Shown: positions 1 through 6,202 of the stretch, piece by piece
Position numbering within the stretch: the stretch's first letter is position 1
Layout: every line of letters begins with the position of its first letter
NCBI GenBank assembly: GCA_945878355.1
Contig: CAMCTC010000144.1
Span: forward strand, 1-10,465
Reading direction: 5' to 3'
Length of the DNA stretch: 10,465 bases
From: Bordetella parapertussis
GTDB lineage: Bacteria; Pseudomonadota; Gammaproteobacteria; Burkholderiales; Burkholderiaceae_C
The notes under the pieces: generated by a model
What the model was told of the DNA's origin: nothing
The model's input: only the letters and a program-made list of their open reading frames with translations
The model's database searches: none
Made by a program: the position numbers and the translations under genes

Positions 1-93
1 AAAAGCAATATTTACAGCGTTAAAAAAGGGATGCTGTCGGCTTACATGAGGCAAGAACTCATGAAGCCATCTGTCCAAATGTCTATCGTATAA
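1..93 (+). CDS. possible C-terminal tail of a gene entering from the left edge (unknown)
   Basis: Frame 1 is open from the first base to TAA at 91-93, giving 30 residues that end in PSVQMSIV. Internal ATGs occur at 31, 46 and 61. The codons are AT-rich, unlike every other gene here. A terminator-like hairpin starts 15 bases after the stop, which fits a real gene end. A second frame is also open from base 2 to TGA at 46-48, so the frame is not certain. No family is recognised. It could equally be non-coding AT-rich DNA. Confidence 0.3.
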   Translation, partial: KSNIYSVKKGMLSAYMRQELMKPSVQMSIV

Positions 94-108
94 ATCAGCT
101 ACAAAAGT

Positions 109-134
109 CCGAACTGAGCGCTAGCTGAGTTCGG
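109..134 (+). terminator. terminator-like hairpin
   Basis: CCGAACT (109-115) pairs perfectly with AGTTCGG (128-134). Inside, AGC pairs with GCT across one G-G mismatch, leaving a four-base loop. TTT follows on the plus strand. AAAA (102-105) precedes it, so the minus strand would read a short T run. The position just after the TAA at 91-93 suggests termination of the gene from the left, possibly in both directions. The T tract is short, so efficiency is doubtful. Confidence 0.5.
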
Positions 135-316
135 TTTGCGTAAGTCCTAATTTTCATCAATTTAACCACCTCGATGAGAGGCAATTCTGCGCGGGACGCA
201 GCCTCGCGGTCACTTCGCCCGCGGGCCGGCGCCGCAGCGACAGGCCGGCAATTTGGCAGGCCAGGCATCGGCGGCGCAGGCGTGGCCGCAAGCCTTGGAC
301 AGCGACGCAGTAAACT

Positions 317-333
317 GATCAAATAAATTGATC
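317..333. repeat. perfect short inverted repeat, operator-like
   Basis: GATCAA (317-322) and TTGATC (328-333) are exact inverted halves separated by ATAAA. The site lies in an AT-rich island about 100 bases upstream of the small membrane-protein gene at 434. Its size and symmetry fit a dimeric repressor site. No regulator is encoded beside it, so its function is a guess. Confidence 0.35.
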
Positions 334-349
334 CATACCAAACTCTCAA

Positions 350-369
350 GTTCCGATCAGTTCCGATCG
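350..369. repeat. tandem GTTCCGATC direct repeat
   Basis: GTTCCGATC occurs at 350-358 and again at 360-368, a period of 10 bases or about one helix turn. It lies 17 bases downstream of the inverted repeat at 317-333 and 65 bases before the next ATG. It could be a binding site for two protomers on one DNA face, or a slippage duplication. Confidence 0.45.
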
Positions 370-422
370 GCAGCAAGATGTTGGCAAGGGCCCTGGCGCA
401 GGCCAGGCCTGTGGATCATCAT

Positions 423-427
423 GGAGG
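423..427 (+). promoter_or_regulatory. ribosome binding site GGAGG for the gene at 434
   Basis: GGAGG at 423-427 stands six bases before the ATG at 434. It is the main reason to accept that ATG and to treat the small ORF as a gene. Confidence 0.7.
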
Positions 428-433
428 CTGACG

Positions 434-838
434 ATGGCACTTTCAGAAGACGACCTCAAGCAGATCTGGGACTTCAACCGCGCGGCAGAGGCCTGCGAGG
501 CGGCAGCCGGTCATTTCCGGCACGCCACCGAGTTGATGCAGCAGGGTGACACCCCCGGTGCTTTTGGCGAAGGCAGGTCAGCGAGGCTGCTGCTCGAACC
601 GCTGCAACCTGCGGCCCACCGGGCACCGGTCCGCGCCGAGCCGGGTCTGGCCGAGCGCACGGTCGCGAAGGCCAAGGCGATCGCCGAGTACCTGAAGTTC
701 CTGGTTCCGGCCTTGTTGGTGCTGGGCGCCCTGCTCTACCTGGTGATGTCGGGGTCGACCGGCGACATGTCCAAAGGCTACAAAGGCATGACACCCGAAG
801 AAGCCGCCCGCGCCAGCGCTTATCCGACCAAGAAGTGA
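434..838 (+). CDS. small membrane protein of unknown function
   Basis: The protein has 134 residues and I do not recognise the family. Residues 1-35 are acidic and helix-forming (start MALSEDDLKQIWDFNRAAEA). Residues 40-75 are rich in proline, alanine and arginine and look like a linker. Residues 76-87 are basic-amphipathic (AERTVAKAKAIAEYL). Residues 88-106 form one strong hydrophobic segment (FLVPALLVLGALLYLVM). The tail of about 28 residues is polar and ends in PTKK. This is the pattern of a single-pass inner-membrane protein with a soluble N-terminal domain. A strong GGAGG precedes the start. The gene stands alone on the plus strand and converges with the gene ending at 872. The arginine-rich middle part is less convincing as coding sequence than the two ends, so a small frameshift there cannot be excluded. 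Confidence 0.65.
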   Translation: MALSEDDLKQIWDFNRAAEACEAAAGHFRHATELMQQGDTPGAFGEGRSARLLLEPLQPAAHRAPVRAEPGLAERTVAKAKAIAEYLKFLVPALLVLGALLYLVMSGSTGDMSKGYKGMTPEEAARASAYPTKK

Positions 839-843
839 GCGCA

Positions 844-883
844 GCCCCGCTGCCGGCGCTGGGCGCCCAGCCTAGCGCGGGGC
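844..883. terminator. convergent-gene hairpin, possible bidirectional terminator
   Basis: GCCCCGC (844-850) pairs with GCGGGGC (877-883). Between them is a 14-base self-complementary block, GCTGGGCGCCCAGC (858-871). The structure lies between two convergent genes and covers the stop codon of the minus-strand gene (872-874). There is no T tract, so it may block readthrough or protect mRNA ends rather than act as a classical intrinsic terminator. Confidence 0.4.
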
Positions 884-1288
884 GGAGGCCGGCACGGCAG
901 GCGCCAGGAGGCCTGGCAAGCCCGACAGATCGGTCGAGACGGTGACCTTGGTCACGAAGTGGCGGGTGTCGCCGAAGCAAGAGGTCGGCAAACCGACGCG
1001 CTCTTCGTAATGCAGGTTGACCCGGCGGCCCATCAGTTTGACGATCTCCGCAGCGACCTCGTCGTTGGCCACAGTGAACGCAAACTTTTCGACCTGGGCC
1101 GCGCCTGGCATGGACACCAGCGCGAGCTCGCCCTCCCAGGTCTTGCAGACCCAACCCTTGTCGGACAGCTTCTGGATCCAGCCCGCACGCTCACCCGACG
1201 AGTAGCTCCAGTGCAGCACCAGCCAGAAGTAGGCTGTCACCAGCAGAACCGGCAGCATCAGCGCCAGGAAAATACGCTTGAAGCTCAT
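872..1288 (-). CDS. membrane-anchored small protein of unknown function, coupled to the PaiB-like gene
   Basis: The protein has 138 residues. Residues 1-4 are basic (MSFKR) and residues 6-26 form a hydrophobic signal-anchor (IFLALMLPVLLVTAYFWLVL). The remainder is a predicted periplasmic domain. It holds two cysteines (C48 in GWVCKTWEGEL and C104 in PTSCFGD) that could form a disulfide. The pattern SxGxRxGxxxKxSxKGWxCKTWEGEL looks like a conserved family core. I believe proteins of this type are common in Burkholderiales and are sometimes annotated as 6-phosphogluconate dehydrogenase, for which nothing here gives support. The start codon overlaps the stop of the upstream PaiB-like gene in ATGA (1285-1288). 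This shows translational coupling and membership of the OsmC-PaiB operon. The C-terminal 20 residues are rich in Ala/Pro and probably disordered. Confidence 0.8.
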   Translation of the reverse strand: MSFKRIFLALMLPVLLVTAYFWLVLHWSYSSGERAGWIQKLSDKGWVCKTWEGELALVSMPGAAQVEKFAFTVANDEVAAEIVKLMGRRVNLHYEERVGLPTSCFGDTRHFVTKVTVSTDLSGLPGLLAPAVPASAPR

Positions 1289-1923
1289 GACTGGGCCTGC
1301 ATCGCGCGCGCCAGCGCCGCATCGGTGTCGACCCCACCCGCCTGCAGCACCGCCACCACGCCAGCCTGGTCGGCAGCGCTGCGGTTCTGGCTGAGCTTGT
1401 ACTTGCCCACCAGCGAGACCAGCGGGATCTCGATGCAGACGATTGCGCGCAGCATGCCGGCGATGTAGTCGTCGGGCGCGTCGCTGACCGCCCAGGGTCG
1501 GGGCTGGCTGGCTTCGTGGCGCTGTGTCAGCCGGCTGACGAGTGCGTGGGCAGCGGCAGCGTCGAGCAACTGCAGTGGGCCGCGCGCCTGGACCATCGCG
1601 TAGTTCCAGGTCGGCACCACCTTGCCATGCTCGGCCTTGCTGGGGTAGCCGTTGGGCGAGACATAGCCATCGGCGCCCTGAAACACCACCAGCGCGGCCG
1701 GGTGGCCAGGCCCGGTCGCGAGCTGCCAGACCGGGTTGGCGCGCGCCACATGGCCGACCAGGGTGCCGAATTCGCCTCGATCGGCGTCGAGCATGAACGG
1801 GATCGAGTTGGCCACCGGCGCGCCCTGTTCGTCCTGCGTGATCAGCAGGCCCAGTGGATGCTGGCGCAGCAACTCATGCAGCACGGCAGGGCGGGTTTCT
1901 TCGAAATGGGCGGGCAGGTACAT
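1285..1923 (-). CDS. PaiB-like FMN-binding negative transcriptional regulator
   Basis: A protein of 212 residues of the PaiB / FMN-binding split-barrel family. It starts MYLPAHFEET, as is usual for the family. Characteristic segments follow in order: HPLGLLITQDEQGAPVANSIPF (22-43), GHVARANP (57-64), an FQGADGYVSPNGYP-like segment (81-94), VPTWNYAMVQARG (103-115) and GKYKLSQNRS (173-182). In Bacillus subtilis PaiB acts with PaiA in control of sporulation and protease genes. In proteobacteria many relatives are small flavin-binding proteins with no proven DNA target, so the regulator label is inherited. An upstream in-frame ATG at 1983 would add 20 residues, but AGGAG lies six bases before 1923 and the family start fits there. 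The gene lies 63 bases after the OsmC gene and overlaps the next gene by four bases. Confidence 0.93.
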   Translation of the reverse strand: MYLPAHFEETRPAVLHELLRQHPLGLLITQDEQGAPVANSIPFMLDADRGEFGTLVGHVARANPVWQLATGPGHPAALVVFQGADGYVSPNGYPSKAEHGKVVPTWNYAMVQARGPLQLLDAAAAHALVSRLTQRHEASQPRPWAVSDAPDDYIAGMLRAIVCIEIPLVSLVGKYKLSQNRSAADQAGVVAVLQAGGVDTDAALARAMQAQS

Positions 1924-1929
1924 CGCGGG

Positions 1930-1934
1930 CTCCT
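1930..1934 (-). promoter_or_regulatory. ribosome binding site AGGAG that fixes the PaiB-like start
   Basis: On the minus strand AGGAG ends six bases before the ATG at 1923. No comparable site precedes the longer ATG at 1983. Confidence 0.75.
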
Positions 1935-1953
1935 GGGGTCGGGGCGGGCTTGA

Positions 1954-1971
1954 ATGGTACGGATGGTACGG
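1954..1971. repeat. perfect tandem ATGGTACGG x2
   Basis: ATGGTACGG is repeated head to tail at 1954-1962 and 1963-1971, within the 63-base gap between the OsmC and PaiB-like genes. It is most simply a slippage duplication. Confidence 0.6.
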
Positions 1972-1986
1972 CGACAGCGACAACGA

Positions 1987-2460
1987 TCAGTCGGACTCGA
2001 TCACCGGCTCACAGCGCAGCTCGGTCCTGACCGAATTGGCGATGAAACAAGCCTCGTGCGCATCATCGTGCAGGCGACGGATTTGCGCCGCATCGGGCCG
2101 GTGATCGCCGCCAAAACACACCCGCGGCCGCAGCGTGACACAGGTCATCGCCAGCCGGCCCCGCCCATCGACGGCGAGCAAGCCGCTCGCGTCGTCGCGG
2201 TAGTCATCGACCACCCAGCCGGCGCGGCAGGCGATGTCCAGGAACCACAGCATGTGGCAGCTCGCGAGTGACGCGACGAAAGCCTCCTCGGGGTCGACCG
2301 CCGAAGCGTCCGACATCGGCACCGCCACCACTTGCGGCGAAGAAGACCCGGCCACCACGGCGCCGCCGTCGAAACGCCACTCGTGAGCGCGGCGGTAGCG
2401 GCGGTCGGTGAAGCGCTGGCCGTCGCGTTGCCAGGCGATCTGGGCTGTGTACTCTGACAT
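1987..2460 (-). CDS. OsmC/Ohr-family peroxide-related protein
   Basis: A protein of 157 residues with the two redox cysteines of the OsmC/Ohr superfamily: C68 in SLASCHMLWFL and C138 in AHEACFIANSV. The preceding DPEEAFVASLASC helix and the YRRAHEW arginine region near residues 22-28 also fit the fold. Family members work as dimers in the cytoplasm and reduce organic or fatty-acid hydroperoxides through these cysteines. The short length and weak match to classical Ohr put it in the general OsmC group, so the exact substrate is open. An in-frame ATG at 2481 would add seven residues, but GGAG lies seven bases before the ATG at 2460. It is the first gene of a minus-strand operon with the PaiB-like gene and a small membrane protein, which suggests a shared oxidative or stress role. 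Its promoter would lie in 2461-2648. Confidence 0.92.
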   Translation of the reverse strand: MSEYTAQIAWQRDGQRFTDRRYRRAHEWRFDGGAVVAGSSSPQVVAVPMSDASAVDPEEAFVASLASCHMLWFLDIACRAGWVVDDYRDDASGLLAVDGRGRLAMTCVTLRPRVCFGGDHRPDAAQIRRLHDDAHEACFIANSVRTELRCEPVIESD

Positions 2461-2467
2461 CTGGCGA

Positions 2468-2471
2468 CTCC
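2468..2471 (-). promoter_or_regulatory. ribosome binding site GGAG that fixes the OsmC start
   Basis: GGAG on the minus strand lies seven bases upstream of the ATG at 2460. This favours that start over the upstream ATG at 2481. Confidence 0.6.
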
Positions 2472-2516
2472 ATGCTTGCAACGCGGCTCGACAGCCTAAC
2501 TGGGTTCACGCCAAGC

Positions 2517-2581
2517 TCTCAAGCAAATGTGGCTTGGCGGCTTGACCCCCACGGGCGGCCGGCTTCGGCCGGCCTTGGGGC
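2517..2581. repeat. dispersed hairpin repeat, copy A (complete)
   Basis: This 65-base unit starts TCTCAAGCAAATGTGGCTTG and ends in CCTTGGGGC. Its core is a perfect seven-base stem, GGCCGGC (2557-2563) and GCCGGCC (2568-2574), closed over a TTCG tetraloop (C-UUCG-G in RNA). An outer CCCCA/TTGGGG pairing encloses it. The same unit recurs at 6133-6200 with a three-G expansion and, diverged, at 6203-6252. Copy A sits in the divergent gap between the OsmC gene and the plus-strand gene at 2649. A simple terminator would not be expected at that place. Confidence 0.85.
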
Positions 2582-2648
2582 ACTCAGAACGCTTTGTCAC
2601 CGAGCTGGGGGCAGAATCGCCACTCACACCAGCCCACTTCGGATCAAC

Positions 2649-3242
2649 ATGCTCTCTGCACACCGCTTTGCCCCTTGCTGCCTGGCCTTGATGCTGTCGC
2701 TGCCTGTCGCTGCGGCAGGACCCGAAGCGCCGGCCGCCGGACCCACATCACCCACATCGGCCGCATCGAAACCGGCCGCCAAGACGGCCAAGGCCGCCAC
2801 AGGGCGCCAGCAGCTCAAGAACGAGGCCGCAGGCCTGGCGCTGGCCACCGCCACCGCCGAGACCATCAACGAGGCCCAGCTCGAGATGGCCGGCCGGGTG
2901 TTGACCGGGTTCGCCGATTGCGAGTTCAAGCAGCGCATCAGCGTGTCCGCGGTCGACGGCTCGCCCGGGCATTTCCATGTCGGCCACAAAGGCCTTCAAT
3001 ACCGCATGGTGCCGCAGGAAACCAGCACCGGCGCAGTGCGGCTGGAAGACAAGGCCGCCGGCGTGATGTGGCTGCAAATCCCTGCCAAATCGATGCTGAT
3101 GAACGTGAAGGTCGGCCAGCGCATGGTCGACGGCTGCCAGCATGCCACGCAGCGGGCGGCGTCGATGGCGGTGGCTGCAGCCGGCACAGGGCTGGGCATC
3201 GTCGCGCCTGGCGCGGCCAAACCGGCCTCCGCAGCGCCGTGA
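2649..3242 (+). CDS. secreted/periplasmic protein of unknown function
   Basis: The protein has 197 residues. Residues 1-23 look like a Sec signal peptide: MLSAHRF, a hydrophobic core and a VAAA-G cleavage site. Residues 24-52 form a low-complexity Pro/Ala/Thr/Lys linker. Residues 53-165 are the probable folded domain, with a helix (QQLKNEAAGLALATA) and a conserved-looking stretch TGAVRLEDKAAGVMWLQIP (127-145). C91 (ADCEFK) and C163 (DGCQHA) may form a disulfide. The tail is Ala/Gly-rich. I do not recognise a named family and assign no activity. An in-frame ATG at 2472 would add 59 residues but would translate through repeat copy A and lose the signal peptide, so I start at 2649. The Shine-Dalgarno there is weak. 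acnB follows after 254 bases with its own leader, so co-transcription is uncertain. Confidence 0.82.
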   Translation: MLSAHRFAPCCLALMLSLPVAAAGPEAPAAGPTSPTSAASKPAAKTAKAATGRQQLKNEAAGLALATATAETINEAQLEMAGRVLTGFADCEFKQRISVSAVDGSPGHFHVGHKGLQYRMVPQETSTGAVRLEDKAAGVMWLQIPAKSMLMNVKVGQRMVDGCQHATQRAASMAVAAAGTGLGIVAPGAAKPASAAP

Positions 3243-3244
3243 TC

Positions 3245-3264
3245 AAGGCCTGAGAAGGCCTGAG
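3245..3264. repeat. perfect tandem AAGGCCTGAG x2
   Basis: AAGGCCTGAG occurs at 3245-3254 and 3255-3264, directly after the stop of the preceding gene. It is an exact 10-base head-to-tail duplication. Confidence 0.65.
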
Positions 3265-3353
3265 CGGCCAGCGCAGCGGTAGAACCCACCCGCCCTCGCG
3301 CTGGATTTTTCGCGCCCGGTCACAATCAGCGCTGATCGCGTAGCCCCAGCGAG

Positions 3354-3390
3354 TTGATGGCCAGCAGGTCATCTATAAGACATAAAATAT
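3354..3390 (+). promoter_or_regulatory. AT-rich promoter/operator candidate for acnB
   Basis: An isolated AT-rich stretch (3371-3390, ATCTATAAGACATAAAATAT) lies about 107 bases before the acnB ATG. TATAAG (3374-3379) and TAAAAT (3383-3388) resemble -10 boxes. TTGATG (3354-3359) resembles a -35 box, but the spacings of 14 and 23 bases are poor. TCTATAAGA is one base short of the perfect palindrome TCTTATAAGA, so the stretch could also bind a regulator. It is the only AT-rich place between the two genes, hence the call. Confidence 0.4.
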
Positions 3391-3411
3391 GGGACTAACC
3401 CGTAGTCGCCC

Positions 3412-3435
3412 GGCGCAGGCTTGAAAGCCGGCGCC
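3412..3435 (+). promoter_or_regulatory. hairpin in the acnB leader
   Basis: GGCGC (3412-3416) pairs with GCGCC (3431-3435), and GGC (3418-3420) with GCC (3427-3429), across one A-G mismatch and a TTGAAA loop. It would lie near the 5' end of an acnB transcript started at the AT-rich site upstream. Possible roles are mRNA stability or attenuation. The Shine-Dalgarno is not part of the stem. Confidence 0.4.
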
Positions 3436-3439
3436 TGAT

Positions 3440-3462
3440 GCTGTCACCCCCGCTGTCACCCC
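3440..3462. repeat. direct repeat GCTGTCACCCC x2 in the acnB leader
   Basis: GCTGTCACCCC is found at 3440-3450 and 3452-3462, separated by one C (period 12). It directly follows the leader hairpin and lies about 35 bases before the acnB start. Confidence 0.6.
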
Positions 3463-3496
3463 ACCCTCTGTCCAACGCCCCACAGGAGTCATCGAG

Positions 3497-6106
3497 ATGC
3501 TGCAAGCCTACCGTCAACATGTGGCCGAACGCGCCGCGCTCGGCATTCCGCCGCTGCCGCTGTCAGCCCAGCAGACTGCCGACCTGATCGAGCTGATCAA
3601 AGCCCCCCGGGCCTCGGCCAACGCGGCTGAAGACGCCTTCCTGCTCGACCTGATCACCCACCGCGTGCCGCCTGGCGTTGATGACGCTGCCAAGGTCAAA
3701 GCCAGCTTTCTGGCCGCGGTGGCGCACGGCGACCTGACGCTGCCCCTGATTTCCAAGGCCAAGGCGACCGAGTTGCTCGGCACGATGGTCGGCGGCTACA
3801 ACGTCAAACCGCTGATCGATCTGCTCGACGACCAGGCGGTCGCTGGCGTGGCCGCGGCCGCGCTGAAGAAGACGCTGCTGATGTTCGACTTCTTCCACGA
3901 TGTGTCGGAGAAGTCCAAGGCCGGCAACAGCTTCGCCCAGGATGTGATCCGCAGCTGGTCCGACGCCGAGTGGTTCACCACGCGGCCCGAGGTCGCCCGC
4001 AAGATCACCGTCAGCGTGTTCAAGGTGGTTGGCGAGACCAACACCGACGACTTGTCGCCCGCGCCCGACGCCTGGAGCCGGCCCGACATCCCGCTGCACT
4101 ACCTGGCGATGCTCAAGAACGCCCGTCCCGGCATCACCCCGGAAGAAGACGGCAAGCGCGGCCCGATGCAGTTCATCGAGGAGCTCAAGGCCAAGGGCCA
4201 TCTGGTGGCCTATGTCGGCGACGTGGTCGGCACCGGCTCGTCGCGCAAGAGCGCGACCAACTCGATCGTCTGGGGCTTCGGCGAGGACATCCCTTTTGTC
4301 CCCAACAAGCGTTTTGGCGGCGTCACGCTGGGCGGCAAGATCGCGCCGATCTTCTTCAACACCCAGGAAGACTCTGGCGCGCTGCCGATCGAGGTCGATG
4401 TCTCGGCCTTCGACATGGGCGATGTGATCGATGTCTACCCCTACGACGGCAAGATCGAGAAAAACGGCAAGCTCAGCGCCGAATTCAAGCTCAAGAGCGA
4501 GGTGTTGTTCGACGAGGTGCGCGCCGGCGGCCGCATCAACCTGATCATCGGCCGATCGCTCACCGCCAAGGCGCGCGACTTTCTCGGCCTGCCGGCATCA
4601 ACCGTGTTCAGGCTGCCGACCGCGCCGATCGCCACCCAAGCAGGCTTCACGCTGGCGCAGAAGATGGTCGGCCGCGCCGTCGGTCTGCCGGTGGTCGCCG
4701 GCGTCCAGCAAGGCGTTCGGCCAGGCACTTACTGCGAGCCGAAGATGACCACGGTCGGCAGCCAGGACACCACCGGCCCGATGACCCGCGACGAGCTCAA
4801 AGACCTGGCCTGCCTGGGTTTCTCGGCCGACCTGGTGATGCAGAGCTTCTGCCACACCGCGGCCTACCCGAAGCCGGTCGACGTGAAAACCCACCGCGAG
4901 CTGCCGACCTTCATCAGCAACCGCGGCGGTGTCGCGCTGCGCCCGGGCGACGGCATCATCCACAGCTGGCTCAACCGCTTGCTGCTGCCCGACACCGTGG
5001 GCACAGGCGGCGACAGCCACACGCGGTTTCCGATCGGCATCAGCTTTCCGGCCGGCTCAGGACTGGTCGCTTTCGGTGCCGCCACTGGCGTGATGCCGCT
5101 GGACATGCCCGAGTCGGTGCTGGTGCGCTTCTCCGGAACAATGCAGCCCGGCGTCACGCTGCGCGACCTGGTGCACGCGATTCCTTACTACGCGATCAAG
5201 GCTGGCCTGCTGACGGTGGCCAAGCAGGGCAAGATCAACGAGTTCTCGGGTCGAATCCTAGAGATCGAAGGCTTGCCAGACCTGCGGATCGAGCAGGCTT
5301 TCGAGCTGTCAGACGCCAGCGCCGAGCGCTCGGCAGCCGGCTGCACCGTCAAGCTCAACCCCGAGCCGGTCAAGGAATACCTCACCAGCAACATCGTGCT
5401 GATGAAAAACATGATCGCCGATGGCTACCAGGACCGCCGCACGCTCGAGCGCCGCATCAAGGCGGTCGAAGCCTGGCTGGCCAAGCCGGAGTTGCTCGAA
5501 GCCGACCGCGATGCCGAGTACGCCGCGGTGATCGAGATCGACTTGAACGAGCTCAAGGAGCCGGTGCTGTGCTGCCCGAACGACCCTGACGACGCCAAGC
5601 TGCTCAGCGAGGTCGCCGGCACCAAGATCGACGAGGTCTTCATCGGGTCTTGCATGACCAACATCGGCCACTTCCGCGCCGCCAGCAAGCTGCTCGAAGG
5701 CCGGCGCGACATCCCGGTCAAGCTCTGGGTCGCGCCGCCGACCAAGATGGACGCGCAGCAGCTGACCCAGGAAGGCCATTACGGCGTGTTCGGTGCCGCA
5801 GGTGCGCGCACCGAGATGCCGGGCTGCAGCCTGTGCATGGGCAACCAGGCCCAGGTTCGCGAGGGCGCGACAGTGGTCTCGACCAGCACGCGCAACTTCC
5901 CGAACCGGCTCGGCAAAAACACCAATGTCTACCTGGCCTCGGCCGAGTTGGCGGCGATCGCCAGCAAGATCGGCCGCATCCCGACCTTGGCCGAGTACCA
6001 GGCCGACATGGGCGTGATCAGCAAGAGCGCCGACACGATCTACCAGTACATGAACTTCGACCGGATCGAGGAATACGCCGAGATCGCCAAGGGCGTGACG
6101 GTCTGA
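3497..6106 (+). CDS. acnB: aconitate hydratase B (bifunctional aconitase / 2-methylisocitrate dehydratase)
   Basis: A protein of 869 residues, very close to the usual AcnB length of about 865. It isomerises citrate to isocitrate through cis-aconitate in the cytoplasm (TCA cycle). AcnB can also hydrate 2-methyl-cis-aconitate in propionate breakdown. The AcnB-specific domain order is visible. A HEAT-like N-terminal domain (residues 1 to about 160) comes first. The swivel domain follows, with [12 protein letters not shown] (S248, S249, R250, K251). The catalytic part carries [17 protein letters not shown] (D506 onward). The 4Fe-4S ligands are C719 (GSCMTNIGH), C777 and C780 (GCSLCMGNQ). GGAG at 3485-3488 stands eight bases before the ATG. 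The gene appears intact and monocistronic, with its own leader upstream and a double hairpin repeat downstream. In other bacteria apo-AcnB binds mRNA when iron is short. Nothing here tests that. Confidence 0.98.
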   Translation: MLQAYRQHVAERAALGIPPLPLSAQQTADLIELIKAPRASANAAEDAFLLDLITHRVPPGVDDAAKVKASFLAAVAHGDLTLPLISKAKATELLGTMVGGYNVKPLIDLLDDQAVAGVAAAALKKTLLMFDFFHDVSEKSKAGNSFAQDVIRSWSDAEWFTTRPEVARKITVSVFKVVGETNTDDLSPAPDAWSRPDIPLHYLAMLKNARPGITPEEDGKRGPMQFIEELKAKGHLVAYVGDVVGTGSSRKSATNSIVWGFGEDIPFVPNKRFGGVTLGGKIAPIFFNTQEDSGALPIEVDVSAFDMGDVIDVYPYDGKIEKNGKLSAEFKLKSEVLFDEVRAGGRINLIIGRSLTAKARDFLGLPASTVFRLPTAPIATQAGFTLAQKMVGRAVGLPVVAGVQQGVRPGTYCEPKMTTVGSQDTTGPMTRDELKDLACLGFSADLVMQSFCHTAAYPKPVDVKTHRELPTFISNRGGVALRPGDGIIHSWLNRLLLPDTVGTGGDSHTRFPIGISFPAGSGLVAFGAATGVMPLDMPESVLVRFSGTMQPGVTLRDLVHAIPYYAIKAGLLTVAKQGKINEFSGRILEIEGLPDLRIEQAFELSDASAERSAAGCTVKLNPEPVKEYLTSNIVLMKNMIADGYQDRRTLERRIKAVEAWLAKPELLEADRDAEYAAVIEIDLNELKEPVLCCPNDPDDAKLLSEVAGTKIDEVFIGSCMTNIGHFRAASKLLEGRRDIPVKLWVAPPTKMDAQQLTQEGHYGVFGAAGARTEMPGCSLCMGNQAQVREGATVVSTSTRNFPNRLGKNTNVYLASAELAAIASKIGRIPTLAEYQADMGVISKSADTIYQYMNFDRIEEYAEIAKGVTV

Positions 6107-6132
6107 TCCTGCGCTAGCTCAGCGCCGCAGCC

Positions 6133-6200
6133 TCACAAGCAAATGTGGCTTGGCGGCTTGATCCCCACGGGGGGCGGCCGGCTTCGGCCGGCCTTGGGGC
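6133..6200. repeat. dispersed hairpin repeat, copy B (complete)
   Basis: From AAGCAAATG onward it matches copy A (2521-2581), apart from one C/T change and three extra G in the CACGGG run. The stem GGCCGGC (6176-6182) / GCCGGCC (6187-6193) with its TTCG loop is intact, and CCTTGGGGC closes the unit. It lies 27 bases after the acnB stop, so here it can end or protect the acnB transcript. There is no T tract. Confidence 0.85.
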
Positions 6201-6202
6201 GA

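Larger units (their letters stand above)
135..433. other. intergenic region with composition change and small repeats
   Basis: No convincing gene lies between the left-edge tail and the ATG at 434. The first part (to about 180) is AT-rich. The part to about 300 is GC-rich with small dyads, such as CTGCG/CGCAG at 188-202. From 305 to 350 there is another AT-rich island. It contains a perfect inverted repeat (317-333) and is followed by a tandem 9-10 base repeat (350-369). I see no clean -35/-10 pair. TTGGAC at 295-300 has no good partner hexamer at 16-18 bases. Confidence 0.5.

Noticed and set aside
95..376. 93-residue minus-strand open frame near the left end
   Set aside because: No coding character, it crosses the hairpin and the composition boundary, and it has no Shine-Dalgarno.
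2472..2648. Extended N-terminus for the exported protein starting at ATG 2472
   Set aside because: It would translate through the dispersed repeat and bury the signal peptide. The ATG at 2649 gives a proper export signal.
3970..5589. 539-residue open frame overlapping acnB in another plus frame
   Set aside because: Arg/Pro/His-rich shadow of acnB. The acnB frame has all catalytic and iron-sulfur motifs.
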